Below are positions 27,391 to 35,915 of a DNA stretch of 64,000 nt, in pieces (position 1 is the stretch's first letter; the number at the start of each line of letters is the position of its first letter). The translations under genes were made by a program, and so were the position numbers. The notes beneath the pieces are model-generated. The model had not been told where the DNA came from, searched no databases, and was given only the letters and a program-made list of their open reading frames with translations. The stretch comes from Arthrobacter russicus (lineage in GTDB: Bacteria; Actinomycetota; Actinomycetes; Actinomycetales; Micrococcaceae), in the NCBI RefSeq assembly GCF_031454135.1, contig NZ_JAVDQF010000001.1, positions 868,001 to 932,000 of the forward strand, written 5' to 3'.

Positions 27391-28115
27391 GCCGCCCGGC
27401 GCACCGACCTCGGCCGACCAGCGTATACCAGCAGGCCATGGGTGCGGATTTCCAAGCCTTGCAACCGGAGTTGCAGGAGTATTTTTCACTCACTCCAGGC
27501 TCGGGCTTTTACGGACTCGGAACCGGCCGCTTCGACGTCGTCGGCTGCCCGCAGCGTTGGCTCCGGCCGTTGCTGGCATTGAACGCCGCGGAAGAGGCGT
27601 TTTTCCCCGAGTACGGTGAAAACATCCCGTTCGAAGTGCAGAACCACGCCCATGCTGACCCCTTCGGCCGGGCCAGTCTGACCACGGTGCGGACGATCCA
27701 ATTCCCTGCTGCCGACCGGATTTTCCAGGACACCACCAGCCTGACCCCGCGGGGCCTGGTCGATTACCTGGGCCGACGCCGAAGGCTCGCCACGGATCTG
27801 CATCCCGAGGTCGGTCCGGGCCGGAGCCTGCGCGCGATTTCGACGTCGAGCCGGTTCTTCGGCGGGAACCTCCGGTTAGGCCTGCCCGGCGGTTTGGACG
27901 CGACTGCCTATATGGAGCAGAAATGGGATCCGGCCAGCAACCAGCACCGGATCCAAGTCAAGGTCTTGCACCGGATGCTGGGCGTTCTGCTGGTCTATTC
28001 CGGCGGCTTCGATTACCGGCTGGTCCCCTATCCCAGGCACGAGGCCGCGGCCCACGGGGTACCGGACTCGCTCCCGCTGCAAGTCCGGCCGGACCGGTGG
28101 GAGCCCCGCGTCTAG
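27387..28115 (+). CDS. DUF4166 domain-containing protein
   Basis: About 242 residues, starting MSRPAHRPRPTSVYQQAMGADFQALQPELQEYFSL, then GSGFYGLGTGRFDVVGCPQRWLRPLLAL and a beta-rich body (VQNHAHADPFGRASLTTVRTIQFP). These features match my recollection of DUF4166. No signal peptide or membrane helix is seen. ATG 27387 overlaps the upstream kinase stop by 4 bp; the frame itself opens at 27360. Function unknown. Confidence 0.72.
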   Translation: MSRPAHRPRPTSVYQQAMGADFQALQPELQEYFSLTPGSGFYGLGTGRFDVVGCPQRWLRPLLALNAAEEAFFPEYGENIPFEVQNHAHADPFGRASLTTVRTIQFPAADRIFQDTTSLTPRGLVDYLGRRRRLATDLHPEVGPGRSLRAISTSSRFFGGNLRLGLPGGLDATAYMEQKWDPASNQHRIQVKVLHRMLGVLLVYSGGFDYRLVPYPRHEAAAHGVPDSLPLQVRPDRWEPRV

Positions 28116-28126
28116 CCGGAGCGCAC

Positions 28127-29128
28127 TCAGCCGGCCTCGGCCAGTTCCTGCAACGCCTCGACAGTATCGGTCAGATCGGCCAGCACGCGTTTTGCCTGCT
28201 GCGACGACAGGGCGGAAAGCTCCTTGGCTTCGGTCAGCCGGAGGGCGTTCAGCCGCGCACCGGGCAATCCCACGTTCCGCCAGCCCCGCCAGATCTGTTG
28301 TGCGGCTGAACCCGCAGCACCCGGCGGAGCCGCCAGCTGGATGTTTTTGCCCGATTCGACCAGCGCCGCGACGGATTCCCAGTCCGCGGCACCCCAAGCT
28401 TCGGTGCCCGGGCCCAGTAGACCGACCGAATCGGCCGGCGCCAGAATCGTCGGCGCGGCTTCGGACACCGGTATTGCGAAGAGAAGTTCGTCGGCACCGG
28501 CGGCACGGGCGGCTTCGGCGATGGACTGCCATGCCGCCCGGACCTCGGTCGCGGCGATGGCGCGCACGGTGCGATAGCCGCTCGCCGTCGGCACCTTGCC
28601 GCCGAGCACCTCGGCGATCGCCGGCTCCTCGAGTTGTACCGAAACCAGCGCTCCCGGGACCGCCGCCCGCACCGCCGCAAGATGCCCGGCCAGTCCCGCA
28701 GCGAGCGACTCCGTCAGCTCCCGGCGGGCGCCGTGGTCGATGAGCAACTTTTCACCCAGTGGCAAATGCAGCGCGGCGGCCAGGCTGAGCGGTCCCAACA
28801 GCTGGGTCTTGATCCGTGGCACCGCAGCACCCAGGGTTCCGGCCGCATCGGCCAGCGCATTGACGTCGGAGGCCAAAAAGTTCCGGGCCCGGCGTGCATC
28901 CGCACCGGGTCGCTGCACCAAGCGCCAGCCGAAGGACTGCACGTCGACGGGCAGGTCCACCAGCATCGCAGCCGTCCGGCCGACCATTTCGGCTCCGGTA
29001 CCGCGTCCGGGCAGCGCTGGAAGAACCGGAAGCTGTGGTGCGGCCAATTCACCGAGGATTACCCGGCAAGCCTCCAACGTGTCCTCGCCGGGCCAAAGCC
29101 CGGCAGCCGTGGCAGTCGGCTCAGTCAT
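28127..29128 (-). CDS. MetE/UROD-like barrel protein (annotated in relatives as methionine synthase)
   Basis: 333 residues resembling the C-terminal barrel of cobalamin-independent methionine synthase: LPALPGRGTGAEMVGRTAAML, IKTQLLGPLSLAAALHL, VSVQLEEPAIAEVLGG, VGLLGPGTEAWGAADWESVAAL. I see only one cysteine (near residue 21) and none of the His/Cys zinc ligands needed to activate homocysteine, so genuine methionine synthase activity is doubtful. It overlaps the upstream chorismate mutase by 8 bp and faces the DUF4166 gene. Homologues lie near mnmA in mycobacteria, as here at about 10 kb. Confidence 0.7.
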   Translation of the reverse strand: MTEPTATAAGLWPGEDTLEACRVILGELAAPQLPVLPALPGRGTGAEMVGRTAAMLVDLPVDVQSFGWRLVQRPGADARRARNFLASDVNALADAAGTLGAAVPRIKTQLLGPLSLAAALHLPLGEKLLIDHGARRELTESLAAGLAGHLAAVRAAVPGALVSVQLEEPAIAEVLGGKVPTASGYRTVRAIAATEVRAAWQSIAEAARAAGADELLFAIPVSEAAPTILAPADSVGLLGPGTEAWGAADWESVAALVESGKNIQLAAPPGAAGSAAQQIWRGWRNVGLPGARLNALRLTEAKELSALSSQQAKRVLADLTDTVEALQELAEAG

Positions 29129-29480
29129 CTGAATTGTGCGTCTGGGATATCGCCTGGTGGTTGCGGATGACCTCGGAGATGATGAAATTCAGGAACTTCT
29201 CCGCAAAAGCCGGGTCGAGTTGCGCCTGGGCCGCGAGATCGCGCAAGCGGCCGATCTGCGCCAGTTCCCGGTCCGGGTCTCCGGCAGGCAGCTGATACCG
29301 GGCCTTGAGCACGCCGACCCGCTGGGTCGCTTTGAACCGCTCCGCGAGCAAATGCACCAACGCCGCGTCGAAATTGTCGATGCTGGAACGGACCGCCAGC
29401 AATTCCTGCATGACTTCCGGGGCCACCTGGCCGGACAGCGAACTGGCAGCTGGGTCGAATTCCTCGTAGTGCGCGCTCAT
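29121..29480 (-). CDS. Chorismate mutase, AroQ class
   Basis: 119 residues, all-helical AroQ type. ELLAVRSSIDNFDAALVHLLAERFKATQRVGVLKARYQLPAGDPDRELAQIGRL carries the active-site Arg in LLAVRSSID, the Lys in VLKAR and the Asp-Arg-Glu of PDRE. It converts chorismate to prephenate for Phe/Tyr synthesis. No signal peptide, so it is the cytosolic form. It overlaps the MetE-like gene downstream and is likely co-transcribed. Confidence 0.9.
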   Translation of the reverse strand: MSAHYEEFDPAASSLSGQVAPEVMQELLAVRSSIDNFDAALVHLLAERFKATQRVGVLKARYQLPAGDPDRELAQIGRLRDLAAQAQLDPAFAEKFLNFIISEVIRNHQAISQTHNSDD

Positions 29481-29541
29481 GGTTCCAGTCTACGGATGCC
29501 GGCCCCCGAACTACGATCCGTGACGGGGAACCCCGCGCCGC

Positions 29542-30429
29542 TCAGGCGGCAACCGTGGCTTCGCGCCGGGAGCACGCCGGTTCGCCGGCGAAAATCCGGT
29601 CGAGTTCAGCCAGCCGGGCGGCACTCAAATCGTCGCCGGGGGTCACCATGACCATCCGGGTGTCGCGTTGCTGGTCGAGCCACAAGGTGGTGAATTGCAT
29701 GCGCAGGATGCCGACATGCTGATTGTTGAACACCTTGATCAATCCGTCCGTACGCTGCACCTGACGCGATTCCCAGAGCTCGGCGAACAACGGCGACATC
29801 GCGGTCAACCGCTCGACCAGCTCATCCCATCCCGGCTCGCCGAGATGACGCGCCATGTTCGCCCGGAACCGGGCCACCATGCCCCGGCAGACCTCTTCGT
29901 AGCGCTCGCCGTAGGCCAGCCGCCAATCCGGTTCGCCGAATGCGGCAAGCAGGCAATTGCCGCGCAGCCCCGGCTGCGCCTCGATGTCCGAGATCAAAAA
30001 GCGATAGACCCGGTTCCACGCGAGAACATCGTACTTCCCGTTCTGGATCGCGCAGGGATAGGGCGACATCTTTTCGATCACGGCAAGATGGTGTTCGGTG
30101 ACTTCTTGGCATTCCACCGGTTTCACGTCCTGGTGCAACCCCGCGAGGGTGAACACGTGCCGCTGCTCGTCGGAGTTCAACTGCAATGCCGAGGAGATTG
30201 CCGCGAGCACCTGTTCGGATGCATTGATGTTCCGGCCCTGCTCCAACCAGGTGTACCAAGTCACCCCGACGCTCGCCAGCTGGGCAACCTCCTCACGCCG
30301 CAGACCCGGCGTGCGGCGACGGTTGGAACCGGGCAGCCCGACGTCGAATGGGCGCAATCTGCTGCGCCGGTCGCGCAGGAACTGGCCCAGTTCCAGCCGG
30401 GCATGGTCGAGAGGGTTCTGATGGCTCAT
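29542..30429 (-). CDS. XRE-family regulator with MmyB-like C-terminal domain
   Basis: 295 residues. The N-terminal HTH (LGQFLRDRRSRLRPFDVGL...TPGLRREEVAQLASVGVTWYTWLEQGRNINASEQVLAAISSALQL) is followed by an MmyB-type ligand-binding domain (VLAWNRVYRFLISDIEAQPG, MVMVTPGDDLSAARLAELDRIFAGE). Such proteins often repress a divergent transporter or dehydrogenase gene. ATG 30429 has GGAG about 7 bases upstream. A perfect inverted repeat lies between this gene and the divergent MFS gene. Confidence 0.85.
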   Translation of the reverse strand: MSHQNPLDHARLELGQFLRDRRSRLRPFDVGLPGSNRRRTPGLRREEVAQLASVGVTWYTWLEQGRNINASEQVLAAISSALQLNSDEQRHVFTLAGLHQDVKPVECQEVTEHHLAVIEKMSPYPCAIQNGKYDVLAWNRVYRFLISDIEAQPGLRGNCLLAAFGEPDWRLAYGERYEEVCRGMVARFRANMARHLGEPGWDELVERLTAMSPLFAELWESRQVQRTDGLIKVFNNQHVGILRMQFTTLWLDQQRDTRMVMVTPGDDLSAARLAELDRIFAGEPACSRREATVAA

Positions 30430-30465
30430 GATCGGCTCCTGTGAGGACAAACACAGCATTTTCAA

Positions 30466-30490
30466 TACTAGGATAAACAGACTCCTAGTA
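30466..30490. promoter_or_regulatory. Inverted repeat, likely operator of the XRE regulator
   Basis: TACTAGGA (30466-30473) and TCCTAGTA (30483-30490) are perfect 8-bp arms around a 9-base spacer, centred in the 91-bp divergent intergenic region, 37 bases from the regulator start and 31 bases from the MFS start. The region is noticeably AT-richer than its surroundings. Confidence 0.65.
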
Positions 30491-30520
30491 CCAGAATAAA
30501 ACAAAGCGCATGCTTGAGCC

Positions 30521-31972
30521 ATGGCAACTGCGACGATACAGATTCCGGCCGAGGACACCGCGGCGGTCAAGGCCCGGCTCGGCTACCCGGTGCTTTACCT
30601 GGCAGCATTCCTGGCAACCTTCACCTTCGGCTCGATGAACCTGCTGGCCCCGGTTTTCGGGACCGAACTCAAGGCCGACGGCCTGCAACAGAGTTTCATC
30701 CTCAGCAGCTACACCACGGTGCTCGCAGCGGTGCTGATCCTCGCTGGGCGTTTGGGCGACCGGTTCGGCCGCCGCAGGGTGTTGGCCTGGGGGCTGTTGG
30801 TCTTCGCAGTCGCATCGGTCGGAGCGGGGCTGAGCAACTCGGTGGCCTTGCTGATCGTCGCCCGGGTGCTGCAGGGCATCGGGATCGGTCTGGTGCTGCC
30901 GCAGATCCTCTCCACGATCCAAGCGACCTCGAGCGGCGAAAAACGTACCATCGCCCTGGCCAGGTACGCCGCCATCGCCGGCATCGGGACCGTCGTCGGC
31001 CAGATGGCCAGTGGAGCGCTGCTCACCGCCGACCTGTTCGGGCTGAGCTGGCGTCCGGTGATGTTCCTGGCCGCCGGCGTCGCGTCGATTTCCTTGGCCC
31101 TGATCCGGCTGGTCCGGCCGACCAGATCCGACGCCCCGCTGTCGATGGATCTCTGGGGGGCGATCCTGCTCGGCCTCGCGCTCGCCGCCTTCATCGTCTC
31201 GATGACGTTGTTTTCGGCCGGCGCTGCGATCTGGCTCGCCGTGGTCCTGCTCCTGGCGGCCGTGGTCGTCGGCGGACTCTTCGCCCGCCGGGAAAAATCC
31301 TTGGAATCCGCGGGCGCGATTCCGCTCGCGCCGCCGTCGTTGTTCCGAGTGCGCGCCTTGCGGATGGGCCTGGCGATGAACCTGTTGTTCTTCACCGGGT
31401 ACGGCGCCTTCATGTTCGAGTTCTCCTCGTTGACCCAACGCGGCATGCACTACTCCGGCTTGGGTTCGGGATTGGCCATCGTGCTCTTCGCGTTGGCCTT
31501 CGTAGTCACCTCGGTCTATCTGCACCGGATCAGCCGCAGGTTGGGCAAACACACCATGCTGGTCGGCGCCGGGTTCCAGCTCCTGGCCCTCGCCGCGTTG
31601 GCCGTGGAATTGCTGCTCGAAGGCTCCCAGGTGCAGCAATGGCATCTGCAGATTGCCCTGGTGCTGCTCGGCGCAGCCCAGGCGGTCATGTTCGGCCCGT
31701 TGATCAACACCGTGATGAGCCAGATCCCGTCCTGGGCGGCCGGGTTGTCCGGCGGCTTGTTCAGCACGGTTCAGCAGCTGGCGTTCTCACTCGGCGTCGC
31801 GGTACTGGGCGGCCTCTATTTCACGCTGAGCCAGCTGCAGCAATTCGGCTTCTTCGGCGGATTCGTCTTCTGCCTGGCGGTGCAGATCCTGGTCACGGTG
31901 CTTTTCGGCCTGTTCTCCTGGCATCTGCACCGGCACCCGGCCACGGCCACCCCGGACGCTCTGCCCGCCTGA
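30521..31972 (+). CDS. MFS multidrug-type exporter (DHA2-like)
   Basis: 483 residues, about 14 hydrophobic segments. Motif A GRLGDRFGRRRVLAWG between helices 2 and 3, and ARVLQGIGIGLVLPQILSTIQ in the fifth-helix region (motif C-like), indicate a drug:proton antiporter of the EmrB/QacA class. Substrate unknown. It is divergent from the MmyB-type XRE gene with a shared operator, a common arrangement for a repressor and its efflux pump. Ends 82 bp before the convergent ABC ATPase. Confidence 0.87.
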   Translation: MATATIQIPAEDTAAVKARLGYPVLYLAAFLATFTFGSMNLLAPVFGTELKADGLQQSFILSSYTTVLAAVLILAGRLGDRFGRRRVLAWGLLVFAVASVGAGLSNSVALLIVARVLQGIGIGLVLPQILSTIQATSSGEKRTIALARYAAIAGIGTVVGQMASGALLTADLFGLSWRPVMFLAAGVASISLALIRLVRPTRSDAPLSMDLWGAILLGLALAAFIVSMTLFSAGAAIWLAVVLLLAAVVVGGLFARREKSLESAGAIPLAPPSLFRVRALRMGLAMNLLFFTGYGAFMFEFSSLTQRGMHYSGLGSGLAIVLFALAFVVTSVYLHRISRRLGKHTMLVGAGFQLLALAALAVELLLEGSQVQQWHLQIALVLLGAAQAVMFGPLINTVMSQIPSWAAGLSGGLFSTVQQLAFSLGVAVLGGLYFTLSQLQQFGFFGGFVFCLAVQILVTVLFGLFSWHLHRHPATATPDALPA

Positions 31973-31981
31973 TCTCTCCTC

Positions 31982-32038
31982 CGCCGCGCGAGTGCACACT
32001 TGGTGCACTCGCGCGGCGTCTAGCCGCACCAAGTGTGC
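31982..32038. terminator. GC-rich terminator region with two mutually exclusive hairpins
   Basis: Hairpin A: CGCCGCGCGAGTGCA (31982-31996) pairs perfectly with 32004-32018 over 15 bp, loop CACTTGG. Hairpin B: GCACACTTGGTGC (31994-32006) pairs perfectly with GCACCAAGTGTGC (32026-32038). The two share bases, so only one can form at a time. It sits between the convergent MFS and dppD/F-like genes and may end transcription in both directions. Confidence 0.6.
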
Positions 32039-32053
32039 GTTCGGCCTGGGAAA

Positions 32054-33721
32054 TCAGCCGAGGAGCGCCTGATGCGCTTCGCGGCGTTTGGCCTGCTCGG
32101 TCGGATCCGGCACCGGCAGCGAGGCGATCAGCCGTTTGGTGTAATCGTCCTGCGGCTGGCTCATCACCCGCGAACCGATCCCCTGCTCGACCAGCTTGCC
32201 CTTGTAGAGCACGCCGACCCATTCGGCGAGCATGTCCACCACGGCCAAGTCGTGGCTGATGAACAACGCCGCGAATCCGAACTCGGCTTGGATCTCACGG
32301 AACAGCTGCAAGACCTTGGCCTGCACCGAAACGTCGAGCGCCGAGGTCGGCTCGTCGGCGATCAGCAGCTTCGGATTGAGTGCCAACGCCCGGGCCAGGG
32401 AGGCCCGCTGCCGTTGCCCGCCGGAGAGCTCATGCGGGTAACGCGCCGCGTACGACGCCGGCAACTGGACTGCTTCGAGCAGCTCGCCGACCCGCTTCGA
32501 GCACTCCGCTTTCGACGCCTGGGTGTGGATGAGCAGCGGCTCAGCCACGCAATCCCCGATGGTCAGTTGCGGGTTGAAAGAGGCTGCCGGGTCCTGGAAG
32601 ACGAAGCCGATGTCCTTGCGCAAGGGCTTGAAACTGCGTTCCTTGAAGTCGAGCATTTCGTAGCCGAGCACCTTGAGCGATCCCGAGGTGGTGCGGTTGA
32701 GCCCGGCGATCGCGCGGCTGATCGTGGTCTTGCCGGAACCCGACTCGCCGACCAGGCCGAAGACTTCGCCGGCCGAGATGGTGAAATTCACCTCGTCGAC
32801 CGCCCGGAACCCGCTGCGCCCGAACCTGCCCGGATACTCGATCACCAGATTCCTGGCATCCACCAGCAGCTCAGCATCCTGATGCGCGCGTTCGGTCAGG
32901 CCCGCCGACGCCGAATTCCGGCCCAGGTGCGGCACCGCGGCCAAGAGATCCCTGGTGTATTGCTGCTTCGGCTCCGCGAACAAGGCCTTGACCGGCGCTT
33001 CTTCCACGATGTCGCCGCGGTACATCACCACGACGCGATCGGCCAGATCCGCCACCACGCCCATATTGTGCGTGATCAGCACGATCGAGGTGCCGAACTT
33101 GTCCCGCACGTCGCGGAGCAGTTCGAGGATCTCGGCCTGCACAGTCACGTCCAACGCCGTCGTCGGCTCATCCGCCACGATCAGCGAAGGATTCAGCGCC
33201 AGGGCCGCGGCAATCACCACGCGTTGTTTCTGCCCGCCGGAGAACTGATGCGGGTAGTAATCCACCCGCTTCTCCGGCTCCGGCATGCCGACCTTGCGCA
33301 GCGCTTCGATCGCGGCGGCTTTGGCTTCCTTGCGGGAGACCTTCCTGCCGTTTTTGGCCGCATGCGAACATAGGCCTTCGGCGATCTGCCAGCCTACCGT
33401 GAACACCGGATTCAACGCGGTCGACGGCTCTTGGAACACCATTGAGACATCCCGGCCACGGACGGCTCGCAGTTCCGCGCCGGAGATGCTCAACACGTCG
33501 TGCCCGCTGACCACGACGGCGCCGGAGCTGACCGCAGTCTCCGGCAACAGCCCCAGGATGGTTTTCGCGGTGACCGTTTTCCCGGAACCGGACTCGCCGA
33601 CGATCGCCAGCACCTCGCCCGGTGCCACCGAGAGCCCGATGTCGTTGACCGCTTTCACATCGCCGCCATCGGTGGCGAACGTGACTTTCAGATGCTCGAT
33701 CTGCAGGACGTTCTCGCTCAT
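32054..33721 (-). CDS. Dipeptide/oligopeptide ABC transporter ATPase, fused DppD-DppF type
   Basis: 555 residues with two complete ABC domains. First: Walker A GESGSGKTVTAKTIL, signature FSGGQKQRV, Walker B LIVADEPTTALD. Second: Walker A GESGSGKTTISRAI, signature LSGGQRQRA, Walker B LLIADEPTSALD. It powers import of peptides with the permeases and binding protein encoded upstream. The ATG at 33721 overlaps the dppC-like stop (ATGA). Last gene of the four-gene operon. Confidence 0.93.
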   Translation of the reverse strand: MSENVLQIEHLKVTFATDGGDVKAVNDIGLSVAPGEVLAIVGESGSGKTVTAKTILGLLPETAVSSGAVVVSGHDVLSISGAELRAVRGRDVSMVFQEPSTALNPVFTVGWQIAEGLCSHAAKNGRKVSRKEAKAAAIEALRKVGMPEPEKRVDYYPHQFSGGQKQRVVIAAALALNPSLIVADEPTTALDVTVQAEILELLRDVRDKFGTSIVLITHNMGVVADLADRVVVMYRGDIVEEAPVKALFAEPKQQYTRDLLAAVPHLGRNSASAGLTERAHQDAELLVDARNLVIEYPGRFGRSGFRAVDEVNFTISAGEVFGLVGESGSGKTTISRAIAGLNRTTSGSLKVLGYEMLDFKERSFKPLRKDIGFVFQDPAASFNPQLTIGDCVAEPLLIHTQASKAECSKRVGELLEAVQLPASYAARYPHELSGGQRQRASLARALALNPKLLIADEPTSALDVSVQAKVLQLFREIQAEFGFAALFISHDLAVVDMLAEWVGVLYKGKLVEQGIGSRVMSQPQDDYTKRLIASLPVPDPTEQAKRREAHQALLG

Positions 33722-34743
33722 GCCGAAGCCTCCGGGTTCTGCGTCGCTGCGATGGCCGCTGCGCCGCGCTTGGTGCCGGCATTTTTCTTGCCCGCAGTTC
33801 GGCGGCCGCGCAATCGCGGATCGTTCAGATCGTTCATGCTTTCACCCACCAGGGTCAGCCCCAAGACCGTGAGCACGATGGCCAAGCCCGGGAAGATGCC
33901 GGTCCACCAGATGCCGCTGGTCGCGTCGGCCAAGGCCTTGTTCAGGTCGAAGCCCCATTCCGCGGCCGCCGTCGGTTCGATGCCGAAGCCCAAAAAGCCC
34001 AACCCGGCCAGGGTCAGAATGGCTTCCGAGGAATTCAAGGTGAAGATCAACGGCAGAGTCCGGGTGGCGTTCTTGAAGATATGCCGGCCCATGATCCGCC
34101 ACGTCGAGGCACCGACCACCTTGGCCGATTCGACGAACGGTTCGGCTTTGAGCCGGATGGTCTCCGCCCGGACCACCCGGAAATACTGCGGCACGAAGAC
34201 CACCGTGATCGAAATCGCCGCGGCGAAGATGCCGGACCAGAGGTTCGACTTTCCGCCGGAGATGATGATCGACATCACGATCGCCAGCAGCAAGGACGGG
34301 AAGGCGTAGATCGCATCCGCCAGGACCACCAGGACCCGATCGAGCCAACCGCCGAGGTAGCCGGAGACCAAGCCCAGGATCACGCCGATGAAAATCGACA
34401 GGATCACCGCGATGATGATCACCGAAATCGCGGTTTGCGCACCCCAGAGTGTCCGGGACAGCACGTCGTAACCGCCCACCGTGGTACCCCACAAATGCTG
34501 GGCCGACGGCGGCGACTGGGTCGGGAAGCTGTTGCCGTTCGCGTCGCTGATCTGGTTGTAGCCGTAAGGCGCGATCAACGGCGCGAAGATCGCGGTCAGC
34601 ACGAACAACGCAGTCAGCACGGTGCCGGCGATAAGCATGCCGCGTTGCAGTCCGACGCTGATCTGGAGATGCGAAACGATGGGCAGCCGGCTCAGCCAGC
34701 TCTTCTTCCGCAACGGCAATTGCGGGGTCGAAAGTGCAGACAT
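33718..34743 (-). CDS. Dipeptide-type ABC transporter permease (DppC-like)
   Basis: 341 residues, about six helices, with the OppC-type N-terminal segment (LQISVGLQRGMLIAGTVLTALFVLTAIFAPLIAPY), GTTVGGYDVLSRTLWGAQTAISV and the EAA loop (VVRAETIRLKAEPFVESAKVVGASTWRIMGRHIFKN). Starts one base after the DppB-like stop. It forms the membrane channel with DppB. Confidence 0.92.
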   Translation of the reverse strand: MSALSTPQLPLRKKSWLSRLPIVSHLQISVGLQRGMLIAGTVLTALFVLTAIFAPLIAPYGYNQISDANGNSFPTQSPPSAQHLWGTTVGGYDVLSRTLWGAQTAISVIIIAVILSIFIGVILGLVSGYLGGWLDRVLVVLADAIYAFPSLLLAIVMSIIISGGKSNLWSGIFAAAISITVVFVPQYFRVVRAETIRLKAEPFVESAKVVGASTWRIMGRHIFKNATRTLPLIFTLNSSEAILTLAGLGFLGFGIEPTAAAEWGFDLNKALADATSGIWWTGIFPGLAIVLTVLGLTLVGESMNDLNDPRLRGRRTAGKKNAGTKRGAAAIAATQNPEASA

Positions 34744-34744
34744 C

Positions 34745-35830
34745 TCAGTACCTCACTCGAGGATCGATCAAGGCGGCGATGACGTCGACCAGGAAATTGG
34801 TCACCGCGACCACCACGGCCAGGAATGCCACGATGCCCTGCACCGCCACGAAGTCGCGCGCGCCCAGGTATTGGGCCAGTTGGAAGCCGAGGCCTTTCCA
34901 CTCGAAAGTGGTTTCGGTCAGCACCGCACCGCCGAGCAACATTGCGATTTGCAGGCCCATCACCGTGATGATCGGGATCAGCGCCGGCTTGTAAGCGTGC
35001 TTGGTGACCAGACGGAATTCGCTGACGCCGCGGGAACGCCCTGCCTCGACGTAGTCTTTGCCCAAGGTGCCGATCACGTTGGTCCGGACCAACCGCAGGA
35101 AAACCCCTCCGGTAAGCAAGCCCAAGGCGATTGCCGGCAACACCGCGTGCTGCAGCACATCCCCCAGGGCGGCGAAATTGCCGCTGCGGATCGCATCGAT
35201 GAAATAGATCCCGGTCGGTGCGCCCAAGCTCTGCAGCGCCAGCGCATTCTCGGTATTCGCCCGGCCGGAGACCGGGAACCAACCCAGCCAGACCGAGAAC
35301 ACCAGCTTCAGCAGCAAACCGGCGAAGAACACCGGCGTGGCATAGCCCAGGATCGCCAGGATCCGCAACACCGCGTCCGGCCATTTGTCCCGGAACTTCG
35401 CGGCCAACATGCCGAGCGGAATGCCCAGCAGCAAAGCCACGATCAAGGCGAAGAACGCCAGTTCCAACGTGGCCGAACCGTAGGTCGCCAGGACCTGGGT
35501 CACCGGTTGATTGGTCAAGGTGGTGCCGAAGTTGCCGGTGAACACCTGGCCCAGGTATTCGAAGTACTGGATCAGGATCGGCCGGTCGTACCCGGCTTCG
35601 TGGATTTTCGCCTGCAGTTGCTCCTGCGGCAGCCGGCCGCCGAGCGCAGCCGTGATCGGGTCGCCGATGACCCGCATCAGGAAGAACACCATGCTGACCA
35701 GGATGAAGATCGTGGGGATGATCAGCAGAAAGCGGATCAGAAGATATTTGCCCAGTCCGCCGCCGGAGCCCCGCGCCTTCTTCAGGCTCGGGGGTTCGGC
35801 GCCGACCGGGGAGTCTATGAGCGCAGTCAT
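34745..35830 (-). CDS. Dipeptide-type ABC transporter permease (DppB-like)
   Basis: About 361 residues. N-terminal LGKYLLIRFLLIIPTIFILVSMVFFLMRVIGDP is the DppB/OppB signature; the cytoplasmic EAA loop is VRTNVIGTLGKDYVEAGRSRGVSEFRLVTKHAYKPALIPIITVMGLQ. ATG 35830 follows an AAAGG box. A pair of stable hairpins separates it from the upstream binding-protein gene, suggesting lower expression than the binding protein. Confidence 0.92.
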   Translation of the reverse strand: MTALIDSPVGAEPPSLKKARGSGGGLGKYLLIRFLLIIPTIFILVSMVFFLMRVIGDPITAALGGRLPQEQLQAKIHEAGYDRPILIQYFEYLGQVFTGNFGTTLTNQPVTQVLATYGSATLELAFFALIVALLLGIPLGMLAAKFRDKWPDAVLRILAILGYATPVFFAGLLLKLVFSVWLGWFPVSGRANTENALALQSLGAPTGIYFIDAIRSGNFAALGDVLQHAVLPAIALGLLTGGVFLRLVRTNVIGTLGKDYVEAGRSRGVSEFRLVTKHAYKPALIPIITVMGLQIAMLLGGAVLTETTFEWKGLGFQLAQYLGARDFVAVQGIVAFLAVVVAVTNFLVDVIAALIDPRVRY

Positions 35831-35846
35831 TTTTGCCTTTGTTAGA

Positions 35847-35911
35847 GTCCTGCGGCACACGTCGCAGGACAGGACTCAGGGCGGGGTCCACGGTGGAACC
35901 CCGCCCTGAGT
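35847..35911 (-). terminator. Tandem hairpins between binding-protein and permease genes
   Basis: ACTCAGGGCGGGGT (35874-35887) pairs perfectly with 35898-35911 (14-bp stem, 10-base loop), directly after the binding-protein stop. A second 8-bp stem GTCCTGCG / CGCAGGAC (35847-35854, 35863-35870) follows toward the permease gene. No T-tract. Likely a partial terminator or a 3'-end stabiliser that boosts the binding protein over the permeases. Confidence 0.65.
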
Positions 35912-35915
35912 GTCC

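Noticed and set aside
30514-32259. 581-codon plus-strand frame overlapping the MFS exporter
   Set aside because: Out of frame with the clear MFS protein; the product is Arg/Pro-rich and lacks membrane helices.
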